Shown here piece after piece: positions 53,313 through 61,472 of a stretch of DNA of 62,166 bases. The stretch is from JBHIYN01 sp041984235 (lineage in GTDB: Bacteria; Pseudomonadota; Gammaproteobacteria; Ga0077536). The DNA lies in assembly GCA_041984235.1 (NCBI GenBank), contig JBHIYN010000023.1, positions 1 through 62,166 of the forward strand, given 5' to 3'. Position numbers and translations under genes: made by a program. The notes under the pieces were generated by a model, which was not told the origin of the DNA, ran no database searches, and was given only the letters and a program-made list of their open reading frames with translations. Within the stretch, counting starts at the first letter, position 1. Each line of letters starts with the position of its first letter.

Positions 53313-54317
53313 TTAACCGTGCCGGTCGTTTCGCCGCTCGTCGCCCGGTTCGGCAGCACCGGCCACGTGGAATTCCTCCGCGTAGGGAAAGTCGCAGCCC
53401 AGGCGGTCCAGCTCGGCACGCCAGTAACGATCGATGCGTTGCTGCTGTGCGAGTGTAATCAGCTCACCGGCGCTCTTGCTTTGCCCTTTTCTCACCATCG
53501 CCCCGCCGGACGACGCCCAGGGCGGCCCGGGAATGTCGAACCGTGACCCGATCCGCTTCATCGCGTCGATGCCGACGAGGCGCGTGATGTCCGCGATCTC
53601 CGCCGCGGTGAGGTCGACGCCCATCAGCGCCGCGATGGCACGCACCGTCCCCTCGGTGTCGGCTTTCATGCGCTCGTAGGTGAGGAACAGGACGTTGGGG
53701 CGGTCGCGCACCCGCCAGCCGTCGTCGAGATGCACTGCCCAGGAGCCGAGCGGCGTGTCGGGGGACAGGTAGGTGTCGAGCCAGTCTTCGACCGGGGGCA
53801 TGAGGAATCCGAACGCCACCGAGCGCACGAAATGGTAGCTGGAGACGAACACGTCCTTGGGATCGCGCACGACGTAGAGGTACTTCGCCTCCGGCACGTA
53901 GGGAAGGCGCGACATCGGCAGGTGGGTCTTGACCACTCCGAGGCCGGTGGGGGCCTGGTGCCAGGCATCGTAGTCGGATGCGCCGACCACGAAGCGACCG
54001 CTGGACGGCATCTCCGGCCACGGCACGATATCGTGAATGTGCTCGAACGCGGCCTTGCCGCGGTGCGCGATTTGCACGGCGATGTACATCGCCCAGTTCG
54101 TTCCCGTCTTGAAATACGAACACACGAGTACGTCACGCGGCCCCGGCGTGTAGCCGCGCAGACCCTTGTTCATGGTCTTGTTGATGACGATGGCCGAGAG
54201 CCGCGGCCACAGTCCGAACAGGCCCAGGATCCGGGTCAGTGGCCACAGCACGACGTACGCGAAGGCGATGCCCAGGGCGTCGCCGATCCGCTTCCTCGCT
54301 GGTGGTGGCTGGCTCAT
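53313..54317 (-). CDS. Sulfotransferase family protein
   Basis: 334 residues. The PAPS 5'-phosphosulfate loop is 'VLVCSYFKTGTNWAMYIAVQI' (about residues 64-84) and the 3'-phosphate motif is 'KYLYVVRDPKDVFVSSYHF' (about 143-161). These are hallmarks of the cytosolic-type sulfotransferase family, which transfers sulfate from PAPS to hydroxyls of small molecules or steroids. 'PLTRILGLFGLWPRL' near the N-terminus may be a membrane-associated hydrophobic helix. The acceptor is unknown. It is a single transcription unit. Confidence 0.92.
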   Translation of the reverse strand: MSQPPPARKRIGDALGIAFAYVVLWPLTRILGLFGLWPRLSAIVINKTMNKGLRGYTPGPRDVLVCSYFKTGTNWAMYIAVQIAHRGKAAFEHIHDIVPWPEMPSSGRFVVGASDYDAWHQAPTGLGVVKTHLPMSRLPYVPEAKYLYVVRDPKDVFVSSYHFVRSVAFGFLMPPVEDWLDTYLSPDTPLGSWAVHLDDGWRVRDRPNVLFLTYERMKADTEGTVRAIAALMGVDLTAAEIADITRLVGIDAMKRIGSRFDIPGPPWASSGGAMVRKGQSKSAGELITLAQQQRIDRYWRAELDRLGCDFPYAEEFHVAGAAEPGDERRNDRHG

Positions 54318-54656
54318 GGGTTCGCCGGGTGATGCTCGTCGCCCTGTCGCCGGGCGGCCCCGTGTCGGCCCGGGTGTAACGGGACCGCGGGCGCCGGAGC
54401 GTCGCGCGGGCTCGGTGACGGCGCGGGTGCAGCCATCGGGCGGCCCGTCCGTGCCACCCGGATTCTGTCATCAGCGGGCCCGGAGGCGCAAAGATCCGTC
54501 GCGCCGCGGCAGGTGCCCGCATACGGGCCGACCCGTGCACGGGCACCTGGCCGCAGCCGGCCCGGCTCGCGGATTACCTGCGCAGCGAGCGGCGGCGCGC
54601 GCCGGCGAGCGCCACCGGTTCGAGTCAGCGTGGTCTCGTTACGCGCGAGCTTCCGA
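54318..54656. other. Intergenic region with a 39-bp copy of a PEP-CTERM tail
   Basis: 339 bp without a gene between the sulfotransferase start and the GNAT stop. The only feature I see is the 39-bp segment at 54580-54618, identical to the 3' end of the PEP-CTERM gene at 56493, in the same orientation. Confidence 0.7.
54580..54618 (-). repeat. 39-bp exact repeat: C-terminal tail of a PEP-CTERM gene (copy A)
   Basis: Reading the minus strand, it encodes PVALAGARRRSLR and then Arg-TAA, the basic end of a PEP-CTERM signal. A stop codon lies immediately upstream, so it is a fragment, not a gene. The second copy is at 56499-56537. Confidence 0.9.
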
Positions 54657-55217
54657 TCAGCCCGCGCTGTCGTCGTCCGGTTGCGCGAACTCCACGGCAT
54701 AGCGCACCAGGCCGCCGCTACCCGGGATCCCGCCCGGCACCAGCTCCAGGGCCTGGAACGCGGCACCGCCGCCGTACTCGTCGGTGAGCCCCCAGCGGCT
54801 CGCCGGCAGGAAGCCGAAGCGCGCGTAGTACGACGGCTCGCCGAGGACGACCACGAAGGCAACGCGACGCGCCCGCGCCTGTGCGAGACCGGCTGCGACC
54901 AGCCGCGCGCCCACGCCGCTGCCCTGGAAGGCCGGTGTTACGGCAAGCGGGGCCAGGCCCAGGCCCCCATCATCGGCGGTGGCGCCCACCGTCACGCTGC
55001 TGAACGCGATATGGCCGATGATCGTGTGCTGGTGCTCGGCGAGCAGCGAGAGTGCGAGCCTGCCGTGGTCGCGCAGGCGTTCGACCAGTCGCGCTTCGGC
55101 CGGGGTGGGGAACGCAGCCTCGTGCACGGCACTGATGGCGTGCGCGTCGCCGGGGCCTTCGGCGCGTATCACGCCGGGCGTTGCGGTAAGGTCCGGGATC
55201 ATCCGGGCGGGGCGCAT
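54657..55217 (-). CDS. GNAT-family N-acetyltransferase
   Basis: 186 residues. 'IRAEGPGDAHAISAVHEAAFPT' opens the GNAT fold. The acetyl-CoA pyrophosphate loop is 'LAVTPAFQGSGVGARLVAAGLAQARARRVAFVVVLGEPSYYARFGF' (about residues 94-140), the R/Q-x2-G-x-G/A motif being QGSGVG. The 'YYARFGF' ending is typical of the YhbS-like branch. The acceptor amine is unknown. Confidence 0.88.
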   Translation of the reverse strand: MRPARMIPDLTATPGVIRAEGPGDAHAISAVHEAAFPTPAEARLVERLRDHGRLALSLLAEHQHTIIGHIAFSSVTVGATADDGGLGLAPLAVTPAFQGSGVGARLVAAGLAQARARRVAFVVVLGEPSYYARFGFLPASRWGLTDEYGGGAAFQALELVPGGIPGSGGLVRYAVEFAQPDDDSAG

Positions 55218-55328
55218 ACCACGGCGTGTGCGGAGCGGCGGAGGCCCGCCCGGGGTGTCGGCGACCGGCGTCGGGCATGCGGAGCACGGACCGGCGCCGC
55301 CGCGCGGGTCGCCACCCGGGTCACGCGC

Positions 55329-55814
55329 TCAGCCCTGTCGCGCCGCTTCGATCGCGGCGACGTCGATCTTCGTCATCTGCAGCATCGCTTCGAACGCGCG
55401 CTGCGCGATCGCCGGGTCGGGATCGGCCACCGCGCGGGTCAGGGCGAGCGGCGTGATCTGCCAGGAGATCCCCCACTTGTCGCGGCACCAGCCGCACACG
55501 CTCTCCTCGCCGCCGTTGTCGACGATGGCCGCCCAGTAGCGGTCCGTCTCGGCCTGGTCGGCCGTCGCGACCTGGAACGAGAACGCCTCGCTGTGCTTGA
55601 AGGTGTCGCCGCCGTTGATGCCCACGCAGGGCACGCCGAGCACCGTGAACCACACCATCAGCACGTCGCCCTTCCTGCCGGCGGGGAAGTCCGCCGGGGC
55701 GGTCTGCACCCGGCTCACGATCGAATCCGGAAAGGTGTCGGCATAGAAGCGCGCCGCCTCTTCGGCGTCGCCGTCAAACCACAGGCAAACCGTGTTCCTG
55801 GCCGGGTGGGTCAT
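55329..55814 (-). CDS. VOC-family PhnB-like protein
   Basis: 161 residues from ATG 55814. 'VCLWFDGDAEEAARFYADTFPDSIVSRV' and 'CWCRDKWGISWQITPLALTRAVADPD' are the signature ends of the PhnB/'3-demethylubiquinone-9 3-methyltransferase'-labelled glyoxalase-fold group. Despite that label no methyltransferase fold is present. Such proteins are frequently found with sigma factors or in stress loci. Their role is not known. Confidence 0.88.
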   Translation of the reverse strand: MTHPARNTVCLWFDGDAEEAARFYADTFPDSIVSRVQTAPADFPAGRKGDVLMVWFTVLGVPCVGINGGDTFKHSEAFSFQVATADQAETDRYWAAIVDNGGEESVCGWCRDKWGISWQITPLALTRAVADPDPAIAQRAFEAMLQMTKIDVAAIEAARQG

Positions 55815-55939
55815 GTCTGTCCTCGATGGGGTGCGGGGGGTTATCCCAACCTGTCGCTTCGCGACAGTCAATGACTGCGCGCCGGCCCGTCGCGACGCGC
55901 GACAGTCAGGCCCTGTGCAGCCGGGAAACGGTGCCGCCG

Positions 55940-56215
55940 TCAGCGATTGAGCCGCACGATCTGCGTCAGCTCGCCGCCTTTTATGCGCAGGACGTACGGC
56001 AGCCGGGTACCGCCGCCGTAATACCAGTTCTGCTCGACGAGATCGGCGCCGCCGCCGGAGATAGCTTCGACGCTGTTGGGCTCGCCACACTTCTCCTTCA
56101 CCGTGTAGGTCGCGTCACCGGGCTGCACGATCCCGTTACTGCACTGGTAGGAAGATTCATTGGCGACGGCGGAGACGGCACAGCATGCGAGCGCCACCGG
56201 CCAGGCTGGATTCAT
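55940..56215 (-). CDS. DUF2845 family secreted protein
   Basis: 91 residues from ATG 56215. A short signal peptide ('PVALACCAVSAVANES') leads to 'CSNGIVQPGDATYTVKEKCGEPNSVE' and 'EQNWYYGGGTRLPYVLRIKGGELTQIVR', the DUF2845 pattern. The function is unknown; it is probably periplasmic. An upstream GTG at 56233 could lengthen it by six residues. Confidence 0.85.
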   Translation of the reverse strand: MNPAWPVALACCAVSAVANESSYQCSNGIVQPGDATYTVKEKCGEPNSVEAISGGGADLVEQNWYYGGGTRLPYVLRIKGGELTQIVRLNR

Positions 56216-56492
56216 GGTCTTGCTGGTCACTTGAAACGGGCTCCCTGGAGTCTGGATTCGGCCGCGGGCCGAGCTTCCCTCTTTACGCCTGCGGCCGGCG
56301 ATGTGCAATGCCTGCAAGGCGGGTGCGCCAGGGGGCACGGCCGCGGCCGCCGGGGAACACGCGCCGTCGCCGGGTGGCCTCGGGCGACGGCTACGGGTGC
56401 AGCGCACCGCGGGCAGCGGCAGCGTGGGCGGAGAACCGGCGCATGCCGGTGCGGCGCTGCTGCCCGTCCTGCCCGCAGGTTGTGGGAGTGAC

Positions 56493-57311
56493 CTACGTGC
56501 GCAGCGAGCGGCGGCGCGCGCCGGCGAGCGCCACCGGCAGCAGCGCGGAGAGCAGCAACGGCAGGCCGGCGGGCAGCGGCACCGGGGCCGCGAGCTGCGA
56601 CGCGCCGAGACTGAGCGTGACCGGATCGAGGATCGCGAACGCGTGGCCGGCCGGTGCGCCCCCGTTGTAGTCCTCGATTTCCAGCACCGCGACCACGAGC
56701 TGGTCCAGCCAGTCCTGCGCCGGCGGCAACGCGCTCGCGGCGTTCAGCGGTGCGCCGGTCAGCCAGCCGGCGGCATGCACCAGGGTAAGGGCGAAGTAGG
56801 TGCCGCCGAGCAGGTCACCCTGGGCCGCGATCGTGCCCGGCGGGTTGGTGAAGACGGTGTGCGGCAGGAAGGTGTAGACGGAGACGAGGTCGTAGCTGCC
56901 GTCCGGGGCGAGCTGCGACAGGCCGGCGATCGGCACGCCGGCGCGCAGGGCGACCGTCGCGCGCGGCAGGCTGCGGCTGTACACCGAGGGCGTCGTGTTC
57001 AGCAGGTGCGAGCTGCCGAGATCGGCGCCGTCGAACCGGAACGCCACCGACGACGCGCCGGGTCCGCCGGCGGGTGACTGCACCAGGCTGGCGTCGCCGG
57101 CGACGGTCCCGGTCGCGAACTTGACGCTCGCCGTTTCCCCGCCGAGGAAGGCGAGCGAGCCGTTGGCGGCCGCCGCACCGTTGCCGATGAAGGTGCCGGA
57201 GCCGCTGAAGGTGACCTCGGCGGCCTGCGTTGCCGAAGCGCCGCAGACGAGGATCGCGGCGAGGATCGCGGCTAGCAACACGCCGCTCATGATGGTCTTC
57301 CCTTTACTCAT
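56493..57311 (-). CDS. Secreted VPLPA-CTERM sorting domain protein
   Basis: 272 residues from ATG 57311, with GGGAGAAG upstream. A signal peptide ('SGVLLAAILAAILVCGASATQAAE') leads to a Ser/Gly-rich beta domain. The end has VPLPAGLPLLLSALLPVALAGA then RRRSLRT, a VPLPA variant of the PEP-CTERM signal. Its last coding bases are duplicated at 54580-54618. It should be exported and processed by an exosortase not in the window. Confidence 0.85.
   Translation of the reverse strand: MSKGKTIMSGVLLAAILAAILVCGASATQAAEVTFSGSGTFIGNGAAAANGSLAFLGGETASVKFATGTVAGDASLVQSPAGGPGASSVAFRFDGADLGSSHLLNTTPSVYSRSLPRATVALRAGVPIAGLSQLAPDGSYDLVSVYTFLPHTVFTNPPGTIAAQGDLLGGTYFALTLVHAAGWLTGAPLNAASALPPAQDWLDQLVVAVLEIEDYNGGAPAGHAFAILDPVTLSLGASQLAAPVPLPAGLPLLLSALLPVALAGARRRSLRT
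56499..56537 (-). repeat. 39-bp exact repeat: C-terminal tail of a PEP-CTERM gene (copy B)
   Basis: It overlaps the last codons of the VPLPA-CTERM gene (PVALAGARRRSLR) and is identical to 54580-54618, 1.9 kb away in the same orientation. Confidence 0.9.
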
Positions 57312-57668
57312 GATGTCTTCTCCCGATTCACGGGATGGCGCGCCGCACCGGGGCCGGTGCGCCGCCATGCGGGTGACGGAGCGCGCGCTGCGCGGAGGCA
57401 GGCGGCGCGGTGATGGCCAAAGCCGCAAAGGCGCCGGCACGCCGCCGGCCCGCTGCGCGGCAGGGCGTCGCGGCGTGCGCGTCGTCGACTGCCGCGAGCC
57501 GTCCGGTCCTGCCGCCTGCCGTGGCCGGCAACGGGCAGGACCGGGGGCCGCGGGACGCGGCGGGTCGGCAGGGCGGGGCGCGCCGGCGGTCGTGCGAGCG
57601 GGCCTGCCGTGGTGGCAGGGTCGTCGCTGCCCGCGTCACCGCTGCGCGCCCCGGCTGCCGGCCGCCGT
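57312..57668. other. Intergenic region, no gene seen
   Basis: 357 bp of extremely GC-rich sequence between the VPLPA-CTERM start and the tautomerase stop. I see no coding frame with family features, no tRNA, and no sigma-54 or sigma-70 element that I would defend. Confidence 0.6.
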
Positions 57669-57893
57669 CTACGCGGCCTTGCCGGCCGCCAGTGCCTGCA
57701 CGTCGGCCGCGCCGAGACGCTTGCCGCCGATGGCCCAGTCACCGCCTTCGAACTCGGCGATGCGCACCCAGGTCACGGGGCGCATCCCTTCGCCTTCGAC
57801 CTCGATCATGGCCTCGGTGACCTTCTCGATCAGCCGTTCCTTCTGCTCCGGGGTGAACACGTCTTTGATCACGTCAATGGTTACGAGTGGCAT
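57669..57893 (-). CDS. 4-oxalocrotonate tautomerase family protein
   Basis: 74 residues. The start is decided by the ribosome binding site: AAGGAG is seven bases before ATG 57893 but directly abuts the upstream ATG 57899. The chosen start puts Pro immediately after Met ('MPLVTIDVIKDVFTPEQKERLIEKVTEAMIEVEGE'), giving the catalytic Pro1. It has the length of the small tautomerase/4-OT class, which acts as a hexamer or trimer on enol/keto acids. It is divergent from the winged-helix/TPR regulator. Confidence 0.92.
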   Translation of the reverse strand: MPLVTIDVIKDVFTPEQKERLIEKVTEAMIEVEGEGMRPVTWVRIAEFEGGDWAIGGKRLGAADVQALAAGKAA

Positions 57894-58084
57894 GGTCATC
57901 TCCTTTCAGGGTTGCTGAGCGAGCCCGGCGCGGGTGCCGGGCTTCGCGTTGCCGGCGCAGGTGTCGCCGGTGGAGACATTTCAGCCCACGCCGGTCGCCG
58001 GCGCTTGCGGACGGCCGGGAGATTTCATGGGGAATTCATGGAGAAGCGTGTTGCGCTGCGGCGCCACTGCTCTATGCTGAAACG

Positions 58085-59677
58085 ATGATCTACGAGTTCG
58101 ACGAATTCGAGCTGGATCTGGGACTTGGCGAGCTGCGCCGCGCCGGGGTGGCGGAAGCGCTGGAGCCGCAGGTGTTCAACCTGCTGGTGTACATGGTGGA
58201 GCACCGCGACCGCCTGGTCTCCAGGGACGAACTGCTGGAGAAGCTGTGGGACGGGCGCATCGTCTCCGACGCCGCGATCGCGAGCCGGATCAGGGATGCA
58301 CGCAAGGCACTGGGCGACGACGGCAAGGCGCAGCGCTACATCCGCACCCTGCATCGCCGCGGCTTCCGCTTCGCGAACGAGGTCACGATCAGGGCCACCC
58401 GCCCGGCGTGCGACGCGCCGCGGATCGCGATCGCCGAGCGCGTGGCAGACGCGTCGCCGATCGCGACCGCGACCGCGAGCACCGACCCGGCAGCCAGGCC
58501 GTCGATCGCCGTGCTGCCCTTTCACGTCATCGGCGAAGCCGGCCCGTACGCGAGCCTCGCCGAGGCGTTACCCCACGATCTCATTATCGAGCTCGCGCGC
58601 CTGCGCTGGCTGCTGGTGACGGCGCGCGGATCGTCGTTCCGCTTTCGCTCACCGCATCCCGATCTCGCCGAGGTCGGCCGACTGCTGAACGTGCGCTATT
58701 GCCTGGTCGGCACGGTGATGGCCTTCGAGCGCCGCCTCGACATCATCACCGAGCTGACCGATACCGACAGCGGGGAGGTGGTGTGGGCGGACCGCCATGC
58801 CGGATCGATCGACGACATTCACGCCCTGCGCACCGAGATCCGCACGACCCTGCTGACCGCGCTCGAGATCGAGATCCCCCTGCACGAGGCGGCCCGCGCC
58901 CGCCTGCAGGGGAGCGACAACCTCGACGCCTGGTCCGCCTATCACCTCGGCCTGCAGCACATCTATCGCTTCAACCGCAGGGACAACCTCGCGGCCGCGG
59001 AGTTCTTCCGCCGCGCCGTCGAGCTCGATCCCGGCTTCGCGCGCGCCCACGCCGGGCTCTCGTTCGTACACTTCCAGACCGCCTTTCTCCACCAGAGCGA
59101 GGACATCCCCGGTGAGATCGAGAAGGCACGCGGGCACGCCCAGCACGGCCTCGACCTCGACCCGCTGGACCCTTTCGTCAACTTCACCATGGGCCGCACC
59201 TACTGGCTGCAGGGCGACCTCGAGCAGGGCCTCTCCTGGCTCGAGCGCGCCACCGCGCTGAGCCCGAACTACGCGCAGGGGATCTACGCGCGGGCCTGGA
59301 CCGAATCCCTCGCGGGGCGCGAGCTGGACGGCCGCCGCCACGTCGACCTCGCCATGCGCCTGAGCCCCCTGGACCCCCTGCACTACGCCATGATCGCGAC
59401 CCGCGCCTTCACCCACATGGCGGTCAACGAGCACCGCGAGGCGGCCGAGTGGGCCGAGCGCGCCGCCCGCGCACCGGGCGCGCACGTGCTGATCGCCATG
59501 ATCGCCGTCGCCGCGCTGACCCTGGCCGGCGACCACGACGGCGCGCAGCGCTGGGCGCGCGACGTGAAGGCCCGCAACCCCATGCTGACCAGCGACGACT
59601 TCTTCCGCGCGTTCCCGATGCAGCGCGAGGAAATGCGGGCCGGGGTGCTGGCGGCGTTGCGGGCGAGCGGGTTCTGA
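58085..59677 (+). CDS. Winged-helix/TPR transcriptional regulator (CadC-like DNA-binding)
   Basis: 530 residues. An OmpR/CadC-type winged helix (about residues 5-100: 'YEFDEFELDLGLGELRR', 'LVSRDELLEKLWDGRIVSDAAIASRIRDARKALGDDGKAQRYIRTLHRRGFRF') is followed by a 'RPSIAVLPF...EALPHDLIIELARLRWLLV' domain. A set of TPR-like helices comes next ('AAEFFRRAVELDPGFARAHAGLSFVHF'). No transmembrane helix is visible, so unlike CadC it looks soluble. The TPRs probably bind a partner. It is divergent from the tautomerase 191 bp away, which it may control. Confidence 0.9.
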   Translation: MIYEFDEFELDLGLGELRRAGVAEALEPQVFNLLVYMVEHRDRLVSRDELLEKLWDGRIVSDAAIASRIRDARKALGDDGKAQRYIRTLHRRGFRFANEVTIRATRPACDAPRIAIAERVADASPIATATASTDPAARPSIAVLPFHVIGEAGPYASLAEALPHDLIIELARLRWLLVTARGSSFRFRSPHPDLAEVGRLLNVRYCLVGTVMAFERRLDIITELTDTDSGEVVWADRHAGSIDDIHALRTEIRTTLLTALEIEIPLHEAARARLQGSDNLDAWSAYHLGLQHIYRFNRRDNLAAAEFFRRAVELDPGFARAHAGLSFVHFQTAFLHQSEDIPGEIEKARGHAQHGLDLDPLDPFVNFTMGRTYWLQGDLEQGLSWLERATALSPNYAQGIYARAWTESLAGRELDGRRHVDLAMRLSPLDPLHYAMIATRAFTHMAVNEHREAAEWAERAARAPGAHVLIAMIAVAALTLAGDHDGAQRWARDVKARNPMLTSDDFFRAFPMQREEMRAGVLAALRASGF

Positions 59678-59795
59678 GGGGGCTGCCGTAAAACGCAAGG
59701 CCTGAGCCTGAGTCAGGCGGCGTCTTCTCCCACCTGCCAGCCCGGGAATACAAGCACTGCCGGATGTGACGTTGGCCCCGTTCTGAGACCGATCA

Positions 59796-60077
59796 TTACT
59801 GGACTTTGGTAGCTTCCGAGGTCCGTTTCCTGTCATGCCGCTGGCGGTACTCGACGGGTGTCAGATGCCCCAGCGAGCCGTGTGGCCGTTGATGATTGTA
59901 GTCCGTGCGCCGGGCATCGATAAGCGCCCGCGCGTGCTCGAGTGATGTGAACTGATGGATGTAAAGCGACTAGGCGACATCCTGCATGGCAACGCCGGGC
60001 AACGCACTCAGCTGGACCGCTGTTGCCTTGAATGCGTCGCTGTATCGATAGGTCGTTCTGGGACCTGGTTTCGGCAT
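59796..60077 (-). pseudogene. Fused IS3-family transposase fragment (OrfA start joined to OrfB end)
   Basis: From ATG 60077 the minus strand reads 'MPKPGPRTTYRYSDAFKATAVQLS' then 'MQDVA', the normal OrfA start of an IS3-family element. This frame is stopped by TAG at 59970-59972. The same frame continues 'SLYIHQFTSLEHARALIDARRTDYNHQRPHGSLGHLTPVEYRQRH', the C-terminal part of OrfB with its conserved HxRPHxSLG region, and ends at TAA 59796. The catalytic DDE core is missing, so it cannot transpose alone. Confidence 0.88.
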
Positions 60078-60113
60078 CTTGAACACTCCTGAATAGTTAG
60101 CTCAGGATGTCCA
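59800..60113 (-). mobile_element. Internally deleted IS3-family insertion sequence (314 bp)
   Basis: Imperfect terminal inverted repeats are visible: TGGACATCCTGAGCTAAC at the 60113 end and TGGACTTTGGTAGCTTCC at the 59800 end (12 of 18 matching), both starting with TG. Between them lies only the fused transposase fragment. I find no target duplication. It abuts the half attC site of the last integron cassette. Confidence 0.72.
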
Positions 60114-60158
60114 TTAAACGGTAGGAACTATCACGTCCGGTTGATCCCCTGGTTAGGC
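60114..60158 (-). other. Half attC site of the distal integron cassette
   Basis: On the minus strand it starts GCCTAACC-AGGGGATCAACC and runs to GGACGTG, resembling the left half of the complete attC at 61363-61472 for 27 bases, then stops at the IS3 relic. The other half (R' core) is missing, as expected if the end of the array was lost when the IS or a deletion arrived. Confidence 0.8.
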
Positions 60159-60220
60159 GACGTAGCGCTTATCAGTCCAAAAGCGCGAAGTGAGAATCGG
60201 GCAGCACTCATTGTAGACCT

Positions 60221-60685
60221 CTAGGGCTGCACGGAAATCAATACACGTTTGAGTGCGTTTCTCGCTATGAGAATGTGGAAGGGCATGATGGCGGCAAGGT
60301 AGGCAGCCCCACCAGGGTTGTGGGTGTGTACCCAAGTACCCAAAAACACCTTGTGGTCTTGACACAGCACGGACACCCGGAAATCTAAATGCTTATCATC
60401 GAACCCAGCAATCAGTTCATGATCCGTTTCGAGTTCGACGGGAAACAGCCCTACCTTGTCCGTAACCGATGGTCCGTTATTGGATAAACCAAATGGTGCC
60501 GTAAGAACCCGTCGAATGAGCATCAGCGAGCGTACCCAGCATGGATAGTTCGTAATAATTTCTGCCGCATGTCTAGGCGTAGCGGTAGCCTCTATCGCGT
60601 AACAGTCCAAGAAATCGCTCGGTCCAATTCGAGTGTGCAGGCGACTTGATGAAGGTAAGTTGGTGGCGATGACATGCCTAGTCAT
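60221..60685 (-). CDS. Cassette-encoded DUF2867 protein
   Basis: 154 residues. 'DCYAIEATATPRHAAEIITNYPCWVRSLMLIRRVLTAPFGL' and 'FPVELETDHELIAGFDDKHLDFRVSV' then 'GTWVHTHNPGGAAYLAAIMPFHILIARNALKRV' match the DUF2867 family of unknown function. The start codon lies about 15 bp after the recombination core of the upstream attC, the usual cassette arrangement. Confidence 0.85.
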   Translation of the reverse strand: MTRHVIATNLPSSSRLHTRIGPSDFLDCYAIEATATPRHAAEIITNYPCWVRSLMLIRRVLTAPFGLSNNGPSVTDKVGLFPVELETDHELIAGFDDKHLDFRVSVLCQDHKVFLGTWVHTHNPGGAAYLAAIMPFHILIARNALKRVLISVQP

Positions 60686-60693
60686 TGGCAGCC

Positions 60694-60791
60694 GCCTAAC
60701 GCGTTGTTGAGCGGCGCTTGACGGCGGCCGACCGGAGCGGCAGCGAAGGGAAAGCCGCGGTCAAGCGTCCGACTCCAACAACTTGTTATGT
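60694..60791 (-). other. attC recombination site (98 bp)
   Basis: On the minus strand it runs from ACATAAC at 60791 to GTTAGGC at 60694-60700. Inner arms GTTGTTG...GCTTGAC and GTCAAGC...CAACAAC pair to form the long imperfect hairpin typical of integron attC sites. It separates the DUF2867 cassette from the membrane-protein cassette. Confidence 0.9.
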
Positions 60792-60792
60792 T

Positions 60793-61356
60793 TCACTTCG
60801 ACAGTTCCATTGCCAGTTCAAATAGGAAACTTCCTACGAGCGTTGCCGCGGAAAAGACGCCACACACAAGCGCGGGACAGAAGAGCCAACTCCAGACTTT
60901 GAACTGTTCGGACGCATAATCCTTTTCCAACGATTGAATCTCAGTCACTAGGTCTGGAGACGGAGTTTCCATCAGCTTCATCTGCAACTTTCGGAGGCGA
61001 AGTCCAGTGGCAGCCATCTTCTGCACCTCCGCTGAAACGAAAAGAAGTGCAGAAATAGTCATGAGTAGACCCGCAAGCAGCATTGGTATCCGGGGCAGTT
61101 CCGATCTCATCGACACCCACATAGTAAAGAACGCTGCGTAGCCCGCTACCGTGATTATGTTCGCGTATGTCTGCGCTTTTCCGTAGGTGTGGGTGACTAT
61201 TTCCTTTATCGCGTCGATTTGCTTCCGCGCCACCTCTTGTTGCTGCGCTTGCGAAAGACGGTTCAGCTCGCCGGCCATCGTTTTTGAGTCCCGTACACGT
61301 TCCTCATCTACTCGTTGGATGTATCGTGCAAGGCGTTGGAGATCGGGCGTGTTCAC
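60793..61356 (-). CDS. Cassette-encoded membrane/coiled-coil protein, unknown
   Basis: 187 residues from GTG 61356. The N-terminal 60 residues are helical and charged ('RYIQRVDEERVRDSKTMAGELNRLSQAQQQEVARKQ'). Two hydrophobic pairs follow (about residues 65-105 and 155-182) with a coiled-coil between ('RLRKLQMKLMETPSPDLVTEIQSLEKDY'). The TGA stop directly abuts the attC at 60791. It has no recognised homologue. Confidence 0.75.
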   Translation of the reverse strand: MNTPDLQRLARYIQRVDEERVRDSKTMAGELNRLSQAQQQEVARKQIDAIKEIVTHTYGKAQTYANIITVAGYAAFFTMWVSMRSELPRIPMLLAGLLMTISALLFVSAEVQKMAATGLRLRKLQMKLMETPSPDLVTEIQSLEKDYASEQFKVWSWLFCPALVCGVFSAATLVGSFLFELAMELSK

Positions 61357-61362
61357 TGTGAA

Positions 61363-61472
61363 ACATAACGCTCGGATAACCTGCGTGTTACAGCGCGCTT
61401 CTCGGAAGTGAAAATGCGGAGCCGCAGGAGAGAAGCGCGCTGTAACACGTCAGGTTGATCCGCTTGTTAGGT
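61363..61472 (-). other. attC recombination site (110 bp)
   Basis: On the minus strand it starts ACCTAACAAGCGGATCAACC (61472 side) and ends with the core GTTATGT (61363-61369). Long inverted arms CAGCGCGCTTCTC and GAGAAGCGCGCTG give the attC hairpin. The stop codon of the next cassette gene (61467-61469) falls inside its outer core. Confidence 0.9.

Noticed and set aside
57312..57668. Sigma-54 promoter before the VPLPA-CTERM gene
   Set aside because: The best candidates fail the GG/GC positions or spacing needed for RpoN.
59800..60113. Functional transposase or target-site duplication for the IS3 relic
   Set aside because: The DDE core is deleted, the frame has a TAG, and flanking bases do not form a direct repeat.
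60153..60365. Second minus-strand ORF (70 codons) overlapping the DUF2867 gene
   Set aside because: It overlaps the DUF2867 gene in another frame, has no family features and would run into the attC.
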